DNA of 64,000 nucleotides from Scatosoma sp045614565 (GCA_045614565.1 JAZLDG010000053.1:36979-100978); one strand, 5' to 3'; positions 17,154 through 26,020 are shown, numbered from the stretch's first letter. Translations and numbers: made by a program. Notes: generated from the sequence alone by a model not told the origin.

Positions 17154-18296
17154 ATGGCGGAAAAGAAAAATTATTACGAAACACTGGGTGTGGATAAAAA
17201 AGCTACGCCCGAAGAAATTAAGGCGGCATATAGAAAGCTTGCGATGAAATACCACCCCGACAGAAACCAAGGCAACGCGGAAGCGGCGGAAAAGTTCAAG
17301 GAAATCAACGAAGCGCACGAAACGCTGTCCGATCAACAAAAACGCGCGGCGTACGATTACGAGCTTGAACACCCCGGTATGGGCGGCTTTGGCGGCGGTG
17401 GCGGTTTTGAAGGATTCGGCGGGTTTGGCGATATTTTCAGCGACATTTTCGGCGGCGGCTTTGGCTTTGGCGGCGGTACGCGCGCGGCGCGCTCGGAAGT
17501 GGGCGAAGATATCCAAAAGGAAATGACGCTTTCCTTTATGGACGCGGCGAAAGGCTGTAAAAAAACGTTATCGTATACCCGAAACGAAAGCTGTTCGGCT
17601 TGTCGCGGTACGGGCGCGAAAAACGGTACGGAATATACCACTTGCGCGAGATGTCACGGTCAAGGCGTGGTGCAGCAAGTCCAAAATACGATGTTCGGGC
17701 GTACCATTCGTCAAATGGTTTGCCCCGAATGCGGCGGCAACGGGCGTACGATCAAGGAAAAATGTCCCGATTGTAAAGGAAAAGGCTATCAACGCAAGGA
17801 AACGAGCGTCACGGTTGAAATTCCCGCGGGCGTGGATACGAACAGCTATATGAAGAAAAAGGGCTACGGTCAAGCCGCGCCAAACGGCGGTCAGGCGGGG
17901 GATTTGATTATCGTTTTCCGCGTCGAGCCGCATAAAATGTTCGTGCGCGATCGGTTTGACTTGAAGCTGGATTTGCCTATTTCCTTTAAGACGGCTGCGC
18001 TTGGCGGTACGGTGAAAGTGCCGACCGTGGACGACACGTTTGAGTTCACCATTCCCGAAGGGACGCAAAGCGGTCAAGTCTTTACCATACGCGGTAAAGG
18101 GATTAAATCGGCGCGGGGCGGTACGGGCAATTTGATTTTGCGCGTCATCGTTGAAGTGCCTACGCGGCTTTCGAGAGATCAAAAACGGGAGATTGAAAAG
18201 CTGGATAAAGAGCTTGAAATCAAACAACACGAAAGAATGAGAAAATACGCTGACAATATGGAAGCGTTATACGGCGAAAAACCGTTTGAAAAGTAA
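17154..18296 (+). CDS. dnaJ: Chaperone protein DnaJ (Hsp40)
   Basis: DnaJ delivers unfolded clients to DnaK and stimulates its ATPase. The 380-residue product has a J domain with the HPD motif (KYHPDRNQ), a glycine/phenylalanine-rich linker at about 75-115, and four zinc-binding repeats (CSACRGTG, CARCHGQG, CPECGGNG, CPDCKGKG), followed by the C-terminal client-binding domains. ATG 17154 gives the family N-terminus MAEKKNYYETLGV; an upstream in-frame ATG at 17118 adds 12 residues overlapping the hairpin region and is not favoured. Confidence 0.96.
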   Translation: MAEKKNYYETLGVDKKATPEEIKAAYRKLAMKYHPDRNQGNAEAAEKFKEINEAHETLSDQQKRAAYDYELEHPGMGGFGGGGGFEGFGGFGDIFSDIFGGGFGFGGGTRAARSEVGEDIQKEMTLSFMDAAKGCKKTLSYTRNESCSACRGTGAKNGTEYTTCARCHGQGVVQQVQNTMFGRTIRQMVCPECGGNGRTIKEKCPDCKGKGYQRKETSVTVEIPAGVDTNSYMKKKGYGQAAPNGGQAGDLIIVFRVEPHKMFVRDRFDLKLDLPISFKTAALGGTVKVPTVDDTFEFTIPEGTQSGQVFTIRGKGIKSARGGTGNLILRVIVEVPTRLSRDQKREIEKLDKELEIKQHERMRKYADNMEALYGEKPFEK

Positions 18297-18301
18297 AATA
18301 A

Positions 18302-18328
18302 ACCCCGCGGCTTGTGTAGCCGCGGGGT
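18302..18328. terminator. Bidirectional terminator, dnaJ / uppP
   Basis: Perfect 11-bp arms 18302-18312 and 18318-18328. T-rich tracts follow on both strands, and the flanking genes converge. Confidence 0.85.
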
Positions 18329-18345
18329 AAGTTTTAGAGTATGGA

Positions 18346-19206
18346 TTAGGCGAACATCGGCGGAAGCACGAGCGTTGCAATCACGACCGCGCCGAGCGCG
18401 ATACGGTACCAACCAAAAACCTTGAAATCGTGCTTGCGGACGAAATTCATTAAGAATTTAATTACGAGCAAGGACACGGCAAAGGCAACTGCCGCGCCGA
18501 TGAGTAAATACCCAAATTCCGCGCCCGTAAAGCCGCCGCTTTCAAGTAAAAATTTCAAGAGCTTGATGGCACTTGCGCCGACCATAACGGGAATGGCAAG
18601 GTAAAAGGTGAATTCCGCGCCGGCGGGGCGGGCAACGCCGATGAGCAACGCGCCCAAAATCGTCGCGCCTGAGCGGGAAGTACCGGGGATTAGAGAAAGG
18701 ACTTGGAACGCGCCGATAACGAGCGCGTGTTTATAAGTAATCCCGTCCGTCGTTTGGATAGGAAAGGTCGTGTTTTGGTTTCTCTTTTCAATCAAAATAA
18801 ACGCTACGCCGTAGATAATCAAGGTCAACGCAATAACGAGCGGTGTATGTAAATAAGCTTCTAAAATATCGTCCAAAAGAATACCGATTACGCCCGCGGG
18901 GATACACGCGACGAGTACTTTGCCCCAAAGCGAAAGCACGGTTTTATCCGTTACGATTTTTCTTTCCCCGTTTTCGGCGGTTTCCTTATGCCAAGGGAAC
19001 AAATTTTTGAAAAACGCAACGACGACGGCGAGTATCGCACCGAGCTGAATGACGACGAAAAACATTTCCTTAAATGCGTCCGTTGCGTTGAGCGTAAAAA
19101 GCTCGTCTACGAGCAGAAGATGCCCCGTGCTGGACACGGGCAACCATTCGGTCACGCCTTCCACGATACCGAGAAAAATAACTTTCAAAATTTCAAGAAT
19201 ATCCAT
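18346..19206 (-). CDS. uppP: Undecaprenyl-diphosphatase UppP (BacA)
   Basis: UppP recycles undecaprenyl pyrophosphate to the monophosphate carrier used in wall synthesis and can give bacitracin resistance. The 286-residue membrane protein carries both signature motifs: EGVTEWLPVSSTGH at about residues 16-29 and PGTSRSGATI near 170. About eight hydrophobic segments are visible. The ribosome site reads AAGGAAG on the minus strand. The gene is monocistronic and convergent with dnaJ. Confidence 0.95.
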   Translation of the reverse strand: MDILEILKVIFLGIVEGVTEWLPVSSTGHLLLVDELFTLNATDAFKEMFFVVIQLGAILAVVVAFFKNLFPWHKETAENGERKIVTDKTVLSLWGKVLVACIPAGVIGILLDDILEAYLHTPLVIALTLIIYGVAFILIEKRNQNTTFPIQTTDGITYKHALVIGAFQVLSLIPGTSRSGATILGALLIGVARPAGAEFTFYLAIPVMVGASAIKLLKFLLESGGFTGAEFGYLLIGAAVAFAVSLLVIKFLMNFVRKHDFKVFGWYRIALGAVVIATLVLPPMFA

Positions 19207-19228
19207 AAATTATAACTTCCTTTTCTTT

Positions 19229-19257
19229 ATTATATCACGAAAACGGGCAAAAGTCCA
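19229..19257 (-). promoter_or_regulatory. Probable uppP promoter
   Basis: On the minus strand TGGACT (19252-19257) and TATAAT (19229-19234) are 17 bp apart; the -35 matches at four of six positions. Confidence 0.55.
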
Positions 19258-19308
19258 TTATTTTATGCAAAAAAAGTCCAAAATCGCTCGTTTTTTTCAT
19301 ACAAGCGA

Positions 19309-19337
19309 TTGCAAAAATTGTGGAAATATGTTATAAT
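19309..19337 (+). promoter_or_regulatory. Sigma-A promoter of cspA
   Basis: TTGCAA 19309-19314, 17-bp spacer, TATAAT 19332-19337, leaving a leader of about 55 bases. Confidence 0.75.
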
Positions 19338-19398
19338 AATAGCATAGCTTATGAAAAACGGTTTCGTAAGACAAAAAAAGTATTCGGAGGGTTGGAAA

Positions 19399-19611
19399 AT
19401 GAGTCAGGGCACGGTCAAGTGGTTTAATGCGGAGAAAGGCTACGGCTTTATCGCAAACGACGAGGGTGGCGACGACGTATTCGTACATTTTTCCGCAATC
19501 GTAGCGGAAGGGTACAGACGTCTGAAAGAAGGGCAAAAAGTTTCGTTTGAAATCGAAACGGATCCCAAAAATCCCGAAAAACTGCGCGCGACGAACGTCG
19601 TGGCGTTGTAA
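19399..19611 (+). CDS. cspA: Cold shock protein, CspA family
   Basis: This 70-residue single-domain OB-fold protein binds single-stranded RNA and DNA and acts as an RNA chaperone. The RNP motifs KGYGFI and DVFVHF are both present. The GGAGG site at 19386-19390 selects ATG 19399 over an in-frame ATG at 19351, which lies too near the transcription start. Clear promoter and terminator show that the gene is monocistronic. Confidence 0.95.
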   Translation: MSQGTVKWFNAEKGYGFIANDEGGDDVFVHFSAIVAEGYRRLKEGQKVSFEIETDPKNPEKLRATNVVAL

Positions 19612-19618
19612 AGGAAAA

Positions 19619-19648
19619 AACCGCGGCGATCTTCGTCGCGGTTTTTTT
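19619..19648 (+). terminator. Terminator after cspA
   Basis: Eleven-bp arms 19619-19629 and 19633-19643 (one G-T pair), T-run 19642-19648. Confidence 0.88.
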
Positions 19649-19680
19649 ATTGAAAATAAAATACAAATCCTTTTACGGGC

Positions 19681-19709
19681 TTGACAATAGCGTGTAAGTA
19701 TTGTATAAT
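19681..19709 (+). promoter_or_regulatory. Perfect-consensus promoter of galK
   Basis: TTGACA 19681-19686, 17-bp spacer, TATAAT 19704-19709. Confidence 0.88.
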
Positions 19710-19751
19710 GTAATCACGCAAAAGCGTAAAGAAATAGTGAGGCGTAGAAAT

Positions 19752-20909
19752 ATGGAAAGAGTAGATGCAATGCAAAATTTTGAAGAAATATTCGGTGCAA
19801 AAGCGGAAGATTTGTTTACCGCGGCGGGCAGAATTAATTTGATCGGCGAACACGTTGATTATTGCGGCGGTAAGGTATTTCCTGCCGCGCTCAATCTCCG
19901 TTGTAACGTGTACGGTCGCAAAAGAGCGGATAAGACGATCCGTATGGCGTTCCGCGGTATAGACGGCGTAGTGGAGCTGGATATCAGCCGTTTGAACGAT
20001 TATCGCGATTTGAAAATCGGCAATTATCAAGCGGGCGTTGCATATTTTTTACAAGAAAAGGGAGTAGAAATCGTGGGCTGTGATTTGTATTACGATTGCA
20101 CCGTGCCTTTCGGAAGCGGGCTTTCTTCGTCGGCGGCGATTGAAGTTGCGACGGCGGTCACGCTTTGCGAATACGCGGGCGTTTCCTACGACAAGGTCGA
20201 GCTTGCGTTGCTTTCGCAAAAAGCGGAAAACCAGTACGCGGGCGTGAATTGCGGGATTATGGATCAATTCGCTTCGGCGATGGGCAAAAAGGATCACGCC
20301 GTTTTATTGAACTGCGCGACGCTTGAATACGAATACGTACCCTTACGGCTTGGCGATTATTGCTTGGTCGTTGCCAACTGCAACAAACCGCACAATCTCG
20401 TGGAAAGTAAATACAACGTACGTCGTCAGGAAGTGGAAACGGCGCTTAAAACGATCCGTACGGTCAAGGATATCGAAAATTTAGCGCAGCTTACGCCTGC
20501 GGAATTTGCCGAAGTTAAATATTTGCTTTCGGGCGTGGTCGTCAAGCGTGCGGAACACGTGGTTATGGAATGTGACCGCGTGAAAAAGGCGGTGGAAGCG
20601 TTGAAATCGGGGGATCTGGGCGAGCTTGGCAGATTGCTCAACGAAAGCCATTACAGCTTGCGCGATTTGTACGAAGTTACGGGCAAGGAACTTGACACCC
20701 TTTCCGCACTTGCGCGTAAAGAAACGGAATGTTTGGGCGCGCGTATGATTGGCGCGGGTTTCGGCGGTTGCATTATCGCGATCGTCAAAAAGACGGCGGT
20801 GGAAGGCTTTATCCGTCGCGTGGGTACGGCGTACGCGGACGCGATCGGGTATAAGGCGAGCTTCTACGAAACGTCCATTGAAGACGGGATTACGGTTACG
20901 CATTTTTAA
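19752..20909 (+). CDS. galK: Galactokinase
   Basis: GalK phosphorylates galactose with ATP in the Leloir pathway. The 385-residue GHMP-family protein has the galactokinase signature GRINLIGEHVDY (residues 26-37), the ATP-binding block PFGSGLSSSAAIEVA and the C-terminal GARMIGAGFGGC. The reading frame is open from 19701, but that start lies inside the promoter; ATG 19752 follows GTGAGG by 9 bases. No galT or galE is adjacent; glpK follows after 23 bases, an unusual pairing, probably one transcript. The sugar specificity could extend to another hexose. Confidence 0.9.
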   Translation: MERVDAMQNFEEIFGAKAEDLFTAAGRINLIGEHVDYCGGKVFPAALNLRCNVYGRKRADKTIRMAFRGIDGVVELDISRLNDYRDLKIGNYQAGVAYFLQEKGVEIVGCDLYYDCTVPFGSGLSSSAAIEVATAVTLCEYAGVSYDKVELALLSQKAENQYAGVNCGIMDQFASAMGKKDHAVLLNCATLEYEYVPLRLGDYCLVVANCNKPHNLVESKYNVRRQEVETALKTIRTVKDIENLAQLTPAEFAEVKYLLSGVVVKRAEHVVMECDRVKKAVEALKSGDLGELGRLLNESHYSLRDLYEVTGKELDTLSALARKETECLGARMIGAGFGGCIIAIVKKTAVEGFIRRVGTAYADAIGYKASFYETSIEDGITVTHF

Positions 20910-20932
20910 CAAAGATAAGGGGCAGGTATTTG

Positions 20933-22420
20933 ATGAAATACGTATTATCGCTTGATCAAGGCACGACTTCTTCGCGGGTTGCGCTCGTGGACGAACAGGA
21001 AAATATCGTTTCCATACTCTCGCGGGAATTTCCGCAAATTTATCCTTGTGAAGGTTGGGTGGAACACGATCCGATGGATATTTGGTCTACGCAGTACGGC
21101 GCGATGATGGAAACGATCGCAAAGAGCGGCGTGCAGGTCAAGGATATCGCGGCGATCGGGATCACTAACCAACGGGAAACGACGATCGTTTGGGATAAAA
21201 ATACGGGTAAGCCGATCGGAAACGCGATCGTTTGGCAATGTCGGCGCACGGCGGAACGAATTGAAGAGATTAAGCGTTTGGGTTTTGAAAGTCTCATTCG
21301 CGAAAAGACGGGCTTAATTCCCGACGCGTATTTTTCGGCGAGTAAAATCGAATGGCTGCTTGATAATATCCAAGGCACGCGCGAGAAAGCGGAACGGGGC
21401 GAGCTGCTGTTCGGCACGGTAGATACTTGGCTGATATGGAAGCTTACGGACGGCAAGGTCCACGCGACCGATATGACTAACGCTTCGCGGACGATGCTTT
21501 TTAATATCAATACTTTGGAATGGGACGACGAGCTGTTAGCCCTGTTCCGCGTGCCGAAAACAATGCTGCCGCAGGTTAAAAGCTCGGGCGAGATTTTCGG
21601 ATATGCGAATATCAGCGGAACAAAAATTCCCGTTGCGGGCGTGGTAGGCGATCAGCAAGCCGCACTTTTTGGACAAAACTGCTTTGAAAAGGGCGAAGCG
21701 AAAAATACCTATGGCACGGGCTGTTTTTTGCTGATGAACACGGGCGAAGACCGTCCCGTGAGCAAAAACGGGTTATTGACGACGCTTGCGGCGACGCTCA
21801 AAGGCGAAAAACCGCAGTATGCGCTGGAAGGAAGCGTGTTTATCGGCGGCGCGATTATTCAATGGCTTCGCGACGAAATGCGCTTTTTTGCGGATAGCCG
21901 CGACGCGGAATATTACGCGAAAAAAGTGCCTGATACGGGCGGGGTGTATATCGTGCCCGCGTTTACGGGTATCGGCGCGCCTTACTGGGATATGTACGCG
22001 CGCGGCGCGATTTTCGGCTTGACGCGCGGCACGAAACGCGAACATATCGTGCGCGCGGCGCAAGAATCCATTGCGTATCAGTCCGCGGATTTGGTTACGG
22101 CGATGGAAAAAGACACGGGCGCGAAGCTGAAAATTTTGAAAGTGGACGGCGGCGCGTCGCGTGACGGATTTTTGATGCAATTCCAAGCGGATATACTCGG
22201 TGCGGAAGTGGAAAAACCTGCTTCGCACGAAACGACCGCGCTTGGCGCGGCGTTGCTTGCGGGCTTGACCGTCGGGGTTTGGAAGGATAGAAAACAGGTA
22301 AAAGCCTTACAATCGATTGATAAACGTTACGTTGCGGCAATGACCGAAACGGAAAGGACGGAAAAATTGCGAAAATGGCACGAAGCCGTCAAACGTAGTT
22401 TGGGGTGGATGCAAATATAA
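20933..22420 (+). CDS. glpK: Glycerol kinase
   Basis: GlpK phosphorylates glycerol to glycerol-3-phosphate. The 495-residue FGGY-family protein has the N-terminal DQGTTSSR phosphate-binding loop, the substrate segment AIGITNQRET, YGTGCFLLMNTG and the C-terminal block LKVDGGASRDGFLMQFQADIL. Length and motifs are typical. ATG 20933 is preferred to a TTG three bases earlier. Sharing a transcript with galK suggests joint control of carbon entry. No glpF or glpD is adjacent. Confidence 0.94.
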   Translation: MKYVLSLDQGTTSSRVALVDEQENIVSILSREFPQIYPCEGWVEHDPMDIWSTQYGAMMETIAKSGVQVKDIAAIGITNQRETTIVWDKNTGKPIGNAIVWQCRRTAERIEEIKRLGFESLIREKTGLIPDAYFSASKIEWLLDNIQGTREKAERGELLFGTVDTWLIWKLTDGKVHATDMTNASRTMLFNINTLEWDDELLALFRVPKTMLPQVKSSGEIFGYANISGTKIPVAGVVGDQQAALFGQNCFEKGEAKNTYGTGCFLLMNTGEDRPVSKNGLLTTLAATLKGEKPQYALEGSVFIGGAIIQWLRDEMRFFADSRDAEYYAKKVPDTGGVYIVPAFTGIGAPYWDMYARGAIFGLTRGTKREHIVRAAQESIAYQSADLVTAMEKDTGAKLKILKVDGGASRDGFLMQFQADILGAEVEKPASHETTALGAALLAGLTVGVWKDRKQVKALQSIDKRYVAAMTETERTEKLRKWHEAVKRSLGWMQI

Positions 22421-22427
22421 ATCAAAC

Positions 22428-22449
22428 GCCGACTACTCACGTAGTCGGC
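22428..22449. terminator. Terminator shared by glpK and cca
   Basis: Perfect 9-bp arms 22428-22436 and 22441-22449 around TCAC. The hairpin includes the stop codon and last codons of cca; T-tracts are short on both sides. Confidence 0.65.
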
Positions 22450-23792
22450 AGACTTTTACAAAGCGTTAATAAGCGTTTTTTCTCGTTTTCCTTGGGATTG
22501 ACGACGGCGTGCATAAGTAAGGCGTTTAGGCTCGCGGCGATCCGCGCGGGGGAGACGCCCACTTCTAATAAATCTTTGCCCGAAACGGCAAGCGATTTCA
22601 AGGTCGTCGGCGCGTGTTCGGCTTGCATTTTTTCAAGGATTGTACGCCATTTTACGCAAGTGGGCGCGGGGGAAGTATCGTCCGTGCAAGCGGAAAAATC
22701 AGCTTGTTTTAGGAGCAATAATTCGTCTAAATACGCGTAATGTGCGACGAAAAAACGACGGAGCTTGTTTTCGCCCGTTTTACAGTCAAAGTCGTACATA
22801 TGCGTCGCGACGAGCCTTGCCGTTTGTTCGGTAAGTTTTTTAGGGGCTTTGAAACGAGTTAGAATTTCTCGCGTAAGCCGTTCTCCTTCTTCGGGGTGCG
22901 CGTACGAATTTCCGTCGTGGAGCGTGCAAAAGGGTTTGCCGACGTCGTGCAAAAGCGCGGCAAGTCGGACCTTTTTATCGGCGTATAACGCCGCTCGCAG
23001 AGAATGGTTCAACACGTCGTATTTATGGAAATCGGCGCGTTGCGACATACCCTTGCCCAACGCTAATTCGGGTAAAATTTCTTTAAGTACGCCCGTTTGT
23101 TCCAAAAGGAGTAATCCTTGATAATGCCCGTTTTTCACACCGTATTTTTCGTCGGCGAGTAAAACGGCTTGCAGTTCGGCGAAAATGCGTTCGGGAGAAA
23201 TATCACGAATGAGCGCGGCGTTTTGCGTTGCACCCAAAAGACAGTCCGCGTCGGGGGAAAAGCCCAAGCAGGCGGCTTGGCGGGCAAGGCGCATAAGCCG
23301 TAAACCGTCTTCGCCAAAGACTTTGTTTGCGGGCGCGACGGTCGTTAGCCGTTTTTCCTTGATTGCGGGAATACCTTGTAAGGGATCGGTGTAGGTTTGG
23401 TTTTTTATATCGTAATAAATCGCGTTGACGGTGAAATCCCGACGTCGAGCGTCGAGCAGTATATCGTCCGTGAAACAAATATCCACGGGACGGTGTACGC
23501 CGCGGACGTATTTATCGGAGCGGAAACTGCTGTATTCGTAGTCCACGCCGTCGCTGTCCTGTAATTTAACCGTACCCGTATTTTTATACACCGCGCGTAC
23601 GGAAAAACCGCAACGCAAAGCGACTTCTACGAACGATTCGGCGGCGAGCGGCGCGCAAATATCCAAATCAAGAAATCCGTTTTTCGGCGTAAGCGCGGCG
23701 AGATGGTCGCGTACGCTCCCGCCTACCACGTATAGGCTCGTGGGGCAGATTTGGGCGAGTTCGATTAGGTTTTTCGGCAAAATAGTACGCAT
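22437..23792 (-). CDS. cca: CCA tRNA nucleotidyltransferase
   Basis: The enzyme adds or repairs the 3' CCA of tRNAs. The 451-residue protein has the class II nucleotidyltransferase start VVGGSVRDHLA, the FLDLDIC catalytic aspartates, a central nucleotide-recognition region and a C-terminal HD domain (ALLHDVGKPFCTLHDG). The HD domain makes it resemble the bacterial long CCA-adding/phosphohydrolase group. ATG 23792 has an AAAGG site and gives the family N-terminus; the frame is open 27 codons further upstream into the promoter. Transcription is divergent from the lipid kinase. Confidence 0.92.
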   Translation of the reverse strand: MRTILPKNLIELAQICPTSLYVVGGSVRDHLAALTPKNGFLDLDICAPLAAESFVEVALRCGFSVRAVYKNTGTVKLQDSDGVDYEYSSFRSDKYVRGVHRPVDICFTDDILLDARRRDFTVNAIYYDIKNQTYTDPLQGIPAIKEKRLTTVAPANKVFGEDGLRLMRLARQAACLGFSPDADCLLGATQNAALIRDISPERIFAELQAVLLADEKYGVKNGHYQGLLLLEQTGVLKEILPELALGKGMSQRADFHKYDVLNHSLRAALYADKKVRLAALLHDVGKPFCTLHDGNSYAHPEEGERLTREILTRFKAPKKLTEQTARLVATHMYDFDCKTGENKLRRFFVAHYAYLDELLLLKQADFSACTDDTSPAPTCVKWRTILEKMQAEHAPTTLKSLAVSGKDLLEVGVSPARIAASLNALLMHAVVNPKENEKKRLLTLCKSLPTT

Positions 23793-23836
23793 ACAAAGAC
23801 CTTTTTGAAAAAAATTTTGAATAATCTCTATATAAA

Positions 23837-23865
23837 AGTATATCAAAATCAAAAATAAATTGCAA
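23837..23865 (-). promoter_or_regulatory. cca promoter sharing its -35
   Basis: On the minus strand TTGCAA (23860-23865), 17-bp spacer, TATACT (23837-23842). The TTGCAA hexamer is its own reverse complement and also serves the divergent promoter. Confidence 0.8.
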
Positions 23866-23888
23866 TTCTTCAAAAAGTGTTATATAAT
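23860..23888 (+). promoter_or_regulatory. Lipid kinase promoter sharing its -35
   Basis: TTGCAA 23860-23865, 17-bp spacer, TATAAT 23883-23888. The same palindromic -35 is used by the cca promoter on the other strand. Confidence 0.8.
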
Positions 23889-23934
23889 AGAAATATAAAT
23901 TTTTTTGAAAAAAACCCAAAAGGGGACACGAAAG

Positions 23935-24807
23935 ATGAAAACGTATCATATTATATCCAACCCTGTGGCGGGCAAGAACAAGGCTAGTAAAAATTTGAAT
24001 GAAGTCGAGACCTTACTCAAAGCCTACGAAGTGCAATACGAAACGCATATTTCGCAGGGCGAACGCGACGCAACCCGTATCGCGCGAGAATTGACGAGCG
24101 CGGGAGCAACGGAGCTGATTGCCGTTGGCGGCGACGGTACGTTGCACGAAGTTTTGAACGGGATTGAAGATCCTTCTTCGTGTAATTTTGGTTTAATTCC
24201 GTCGGGAACGGGTAACGATTTTGCCGAACATATCGGTTTGCCCTTGCAAACGCGGGATGCGCTTTCGGTTATTTTGGACGGCGAAGCCAAACCCACCGAT
24301 TATTTGGACGTAGGCGGTGTACGCTGTATGAACGTGGCGGGATTGGGTATGGACGTGGACGTTTTGGAACGTTGCAAGAAAGGTAAGATGAAAGGCAAGC
24401 TCAAATATTTGTTGAGCTTGGTGCAAAGCCTGTTCGCGTTTAAGGGCTATAACGTGGAAATCCAAAGCGAAGGCGTTACGCAAACGCGCGACGTGTTGAT
24501 TGCGGCGGCTTGCAACGGCGAACAGTTTGGCGGCGGTATTAAAATTTGCCCCGTAGCCGATTCCACGGACGGTAAGCTGAACGCGATTATCGTCGATTGT
24601 ATTGGCGGTAAAATGAAGATTATCAAGGCTTTTATGCAGCTTATGAAAGGCAAGATTTTGGAATACCCCGCGGCAACGCATTTCACGTGCGAGAAATTAC
24701 GGTTTTTGCCGAAAAATCCTTGCACGGTACAGCTGGACGGGGAATTGTATACGGATTTAGATTTTACCGTTACTTTGCAAAAGGGCTTGCGCTTTTATAG
24801 ACCGTAA
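23935..24807 (+). CDS. Diacylglycerol kinase-family lipid kinase
   Basis: The 290-residue protein belongs to the YegS/DgkB lipid kinase family, which in Gram-positives recycles diacylglycerol to phosphatidic acid. It has the N-terminal NPVAGKNKASKNL, the nucleotide-binding GGDGTLHEVLNG (near residue 64) and GTGNDFAEHIGL (near 94). ATG 23935 follows AGGGG by 9 bases. The next gene, a PP2C phosphatase, starts 16 bases downstream, so they are co-transcribed. Substrate choice between diacylglycerol and another lipid is not decidable from sequence. Confidence 0.9.
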   Translation: MKTYHIISNPVAGKNKASKNLNEVETLLKAYEVQYETHISQGERDATRIARELTSAGATELIAVGGDGTLHEVLNGIEDPSSCNFGLIPSGTGNDFAEHIGLPLQTRDALSVILDGEAKPTDYLDVGGVRCMNVAGLGMDVDVLERCKKGKMKGKLKYLLSLVQSLFAFKGYNVEIQSEGVTQTRDVLIAAACNGEQFGGGIKICPVADSTDGKLNAIIVDCIGGKMKIIKAFMQLMKGKILEYPAATHFTCEKLRFLPKNPCTVQLDGELYTDLDFTVTLQKGLRFYRP

Positions 24808-24823
24808 ACGATAAGGTGAGTGT

Positions 24824-25909
24824 ATGACGCCGACGACGTATAAAAAATTATTCGACCGACTGCCCGAAGGGGTGTTCGTGTTCGACAATAACTTCCGCGT
24901 GCAATTTACCAACGCGGCGTTTCGGCGTTCCTTTTCGGAAAACGCGAAGAAAAAGGGTATGCCGTCCGAAGTCTTTGCTTGCGGAGAAAAGGGTAAATGC
25001 GGCAACGGCGCAGGTTGCGCTTATTGCGCGTTTATGCGAACGATGCGGGCGGCGGTGGCGCAAAACGCCGAACAAACCGAAACGGTTACGACGACGGTGA
25101 GAAAGCTTGGAAGAGCGGATAAAATTACCCTTCGTATTCGGATTTTGCCCGTCGACGGGAAAGGCAAGCTGTTTTTGGGCTTAACGGACGGAACGTATCA
25201 AACGGAAATGGAGCGTGAAATGCTTTCAGCACAACGTATGCAACAACGCTTGTTGCCTGCGGGGAAAAGCTTTGGCGGCGTTCCGTACGCGTATATGTAT
25301 ATTCCCTGCCACGGGGTCGGCGGGGATTTGCCCGACGTGTACGAGCTTGACGGGCAAATTTACGGCGTGTTGTCCGACGTTTCGGGGAAAGGCATATCGG
25401 CGGGTATGTTGTCCGCGTTCGTGAAAGCGGGTTTGGATAGAAAACAACCCGATCTAGCAAAAGCGTTGACCGCGTTGAACGCGAAATTTAACGAACTCAA
25501 TCAAGACGAACGCTCGTATATCACGGTAGCGGCGGTAAGGATTGATAAAAAGGCGGGCAAGCTTCGCTACGCGGTGGCGGGGCATAACGCGCCCATTTTA
25601 CTCAAAAATGCGCTCGGAATTAACGAAATCGAATCTCCCGCTCCGCCGATTTCTACGTGGATGCCTGATTTTGTTTATCGTGAAAGCGAATTGCCCGTGG
25701 AAAGCGGAGATATTTTGGCTTTAATTACGGACGGCGTGACGGAATGTGCGAACGCGAAAGGGGAAATGTTCGGTATTGAGCGCGCGGAAAGCGTATTATT
25801 ACAATCACATTCCGCGGAAGATTTTATCGCCAAGCTGAAAACCGCGCTTGGAGTATTTTGCGGTGGAAAATTTACGGACGACGTAACGGCGGTCGCGTTT
25901 GACCTTTGA
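24824..25909 (+). CDS. PAS-PP2C serine phosphatase with four-cysteine cluster
   Basis: The 361-residue cytoplasmic protein has an N-terminal PAS-like domain (about 1-120) and a C-terminal SpoIIE/RsbU-type PP2C phosphatase (about 135-360). Phosphatase metal ligands are seen in VGGDLPDVY, VLSDVSGKGISAGM, LITDGVTECANAKGEMFG and FTDDVTAVAF. The PAS part contains C53, C59, C65 and C68 (C-x5-C-x5-C-x2-C), which resembles the iron-sulfur PAS motif of phosphatases and kinases linked to clostridial hydrogenases. It could act on an anti-anti-sigma factor in response to redox state. The family is clear; the cluster and target are inferred. Confidence 0.85.
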   Translation: MTPTTYKKLFDRLPEGVFVFDNNFRVQFTNAAFRRSFSENAKKKGMPSEVFACGEKGKCGNGAGCAYCAFMRTMRAAVAQNAEQTETVTTTVRKLGRADKITLRIRILPVDGKGKLFLGLTDGTYQTEMEREMLSAQRMQQRLLPAGKSFGGVPYAYMYIPCHGVGGDLPDVYELDGQIYGVLSDVSGKGISAGMLSAFVKAGLDRKQPDLAKALTALNAKFNELNQDERSYITVAAVRIDKKAGKLRYAVAGHNAPILLKNALGINEIESPAPPISTWMPDFVYRESELPVESGDILALITDGVTECANAKGEMFGIERAESVLLQSHSAEDFIAKLKTALGVFCGGKFTDDVTAVAFDL

Positions 25910-25960
25910 AAATGTGCGTGGAAATTTTTTGAATATTTCCCAAAAACGTCGCAAAAACAG

Positions 25961-25989
25961 TTGACAAAAATAAAAAAAAATTCTATACT
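25961..25989 (+). promoter_or_regulatory. Promoter of tRNA-Arg
   Basis: TTGACA 25961-25966, 17-bp spacer, TATACT 25984-25989. Transcription would begin near 25996, so the duplicated tRNA half at 26021-26046 lies in the precursor. Confidence 0.8.
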
Positions 25990-26020
25990 ATATAAGCGTT
26001 TTGATGAGAAACGCGAAAAT

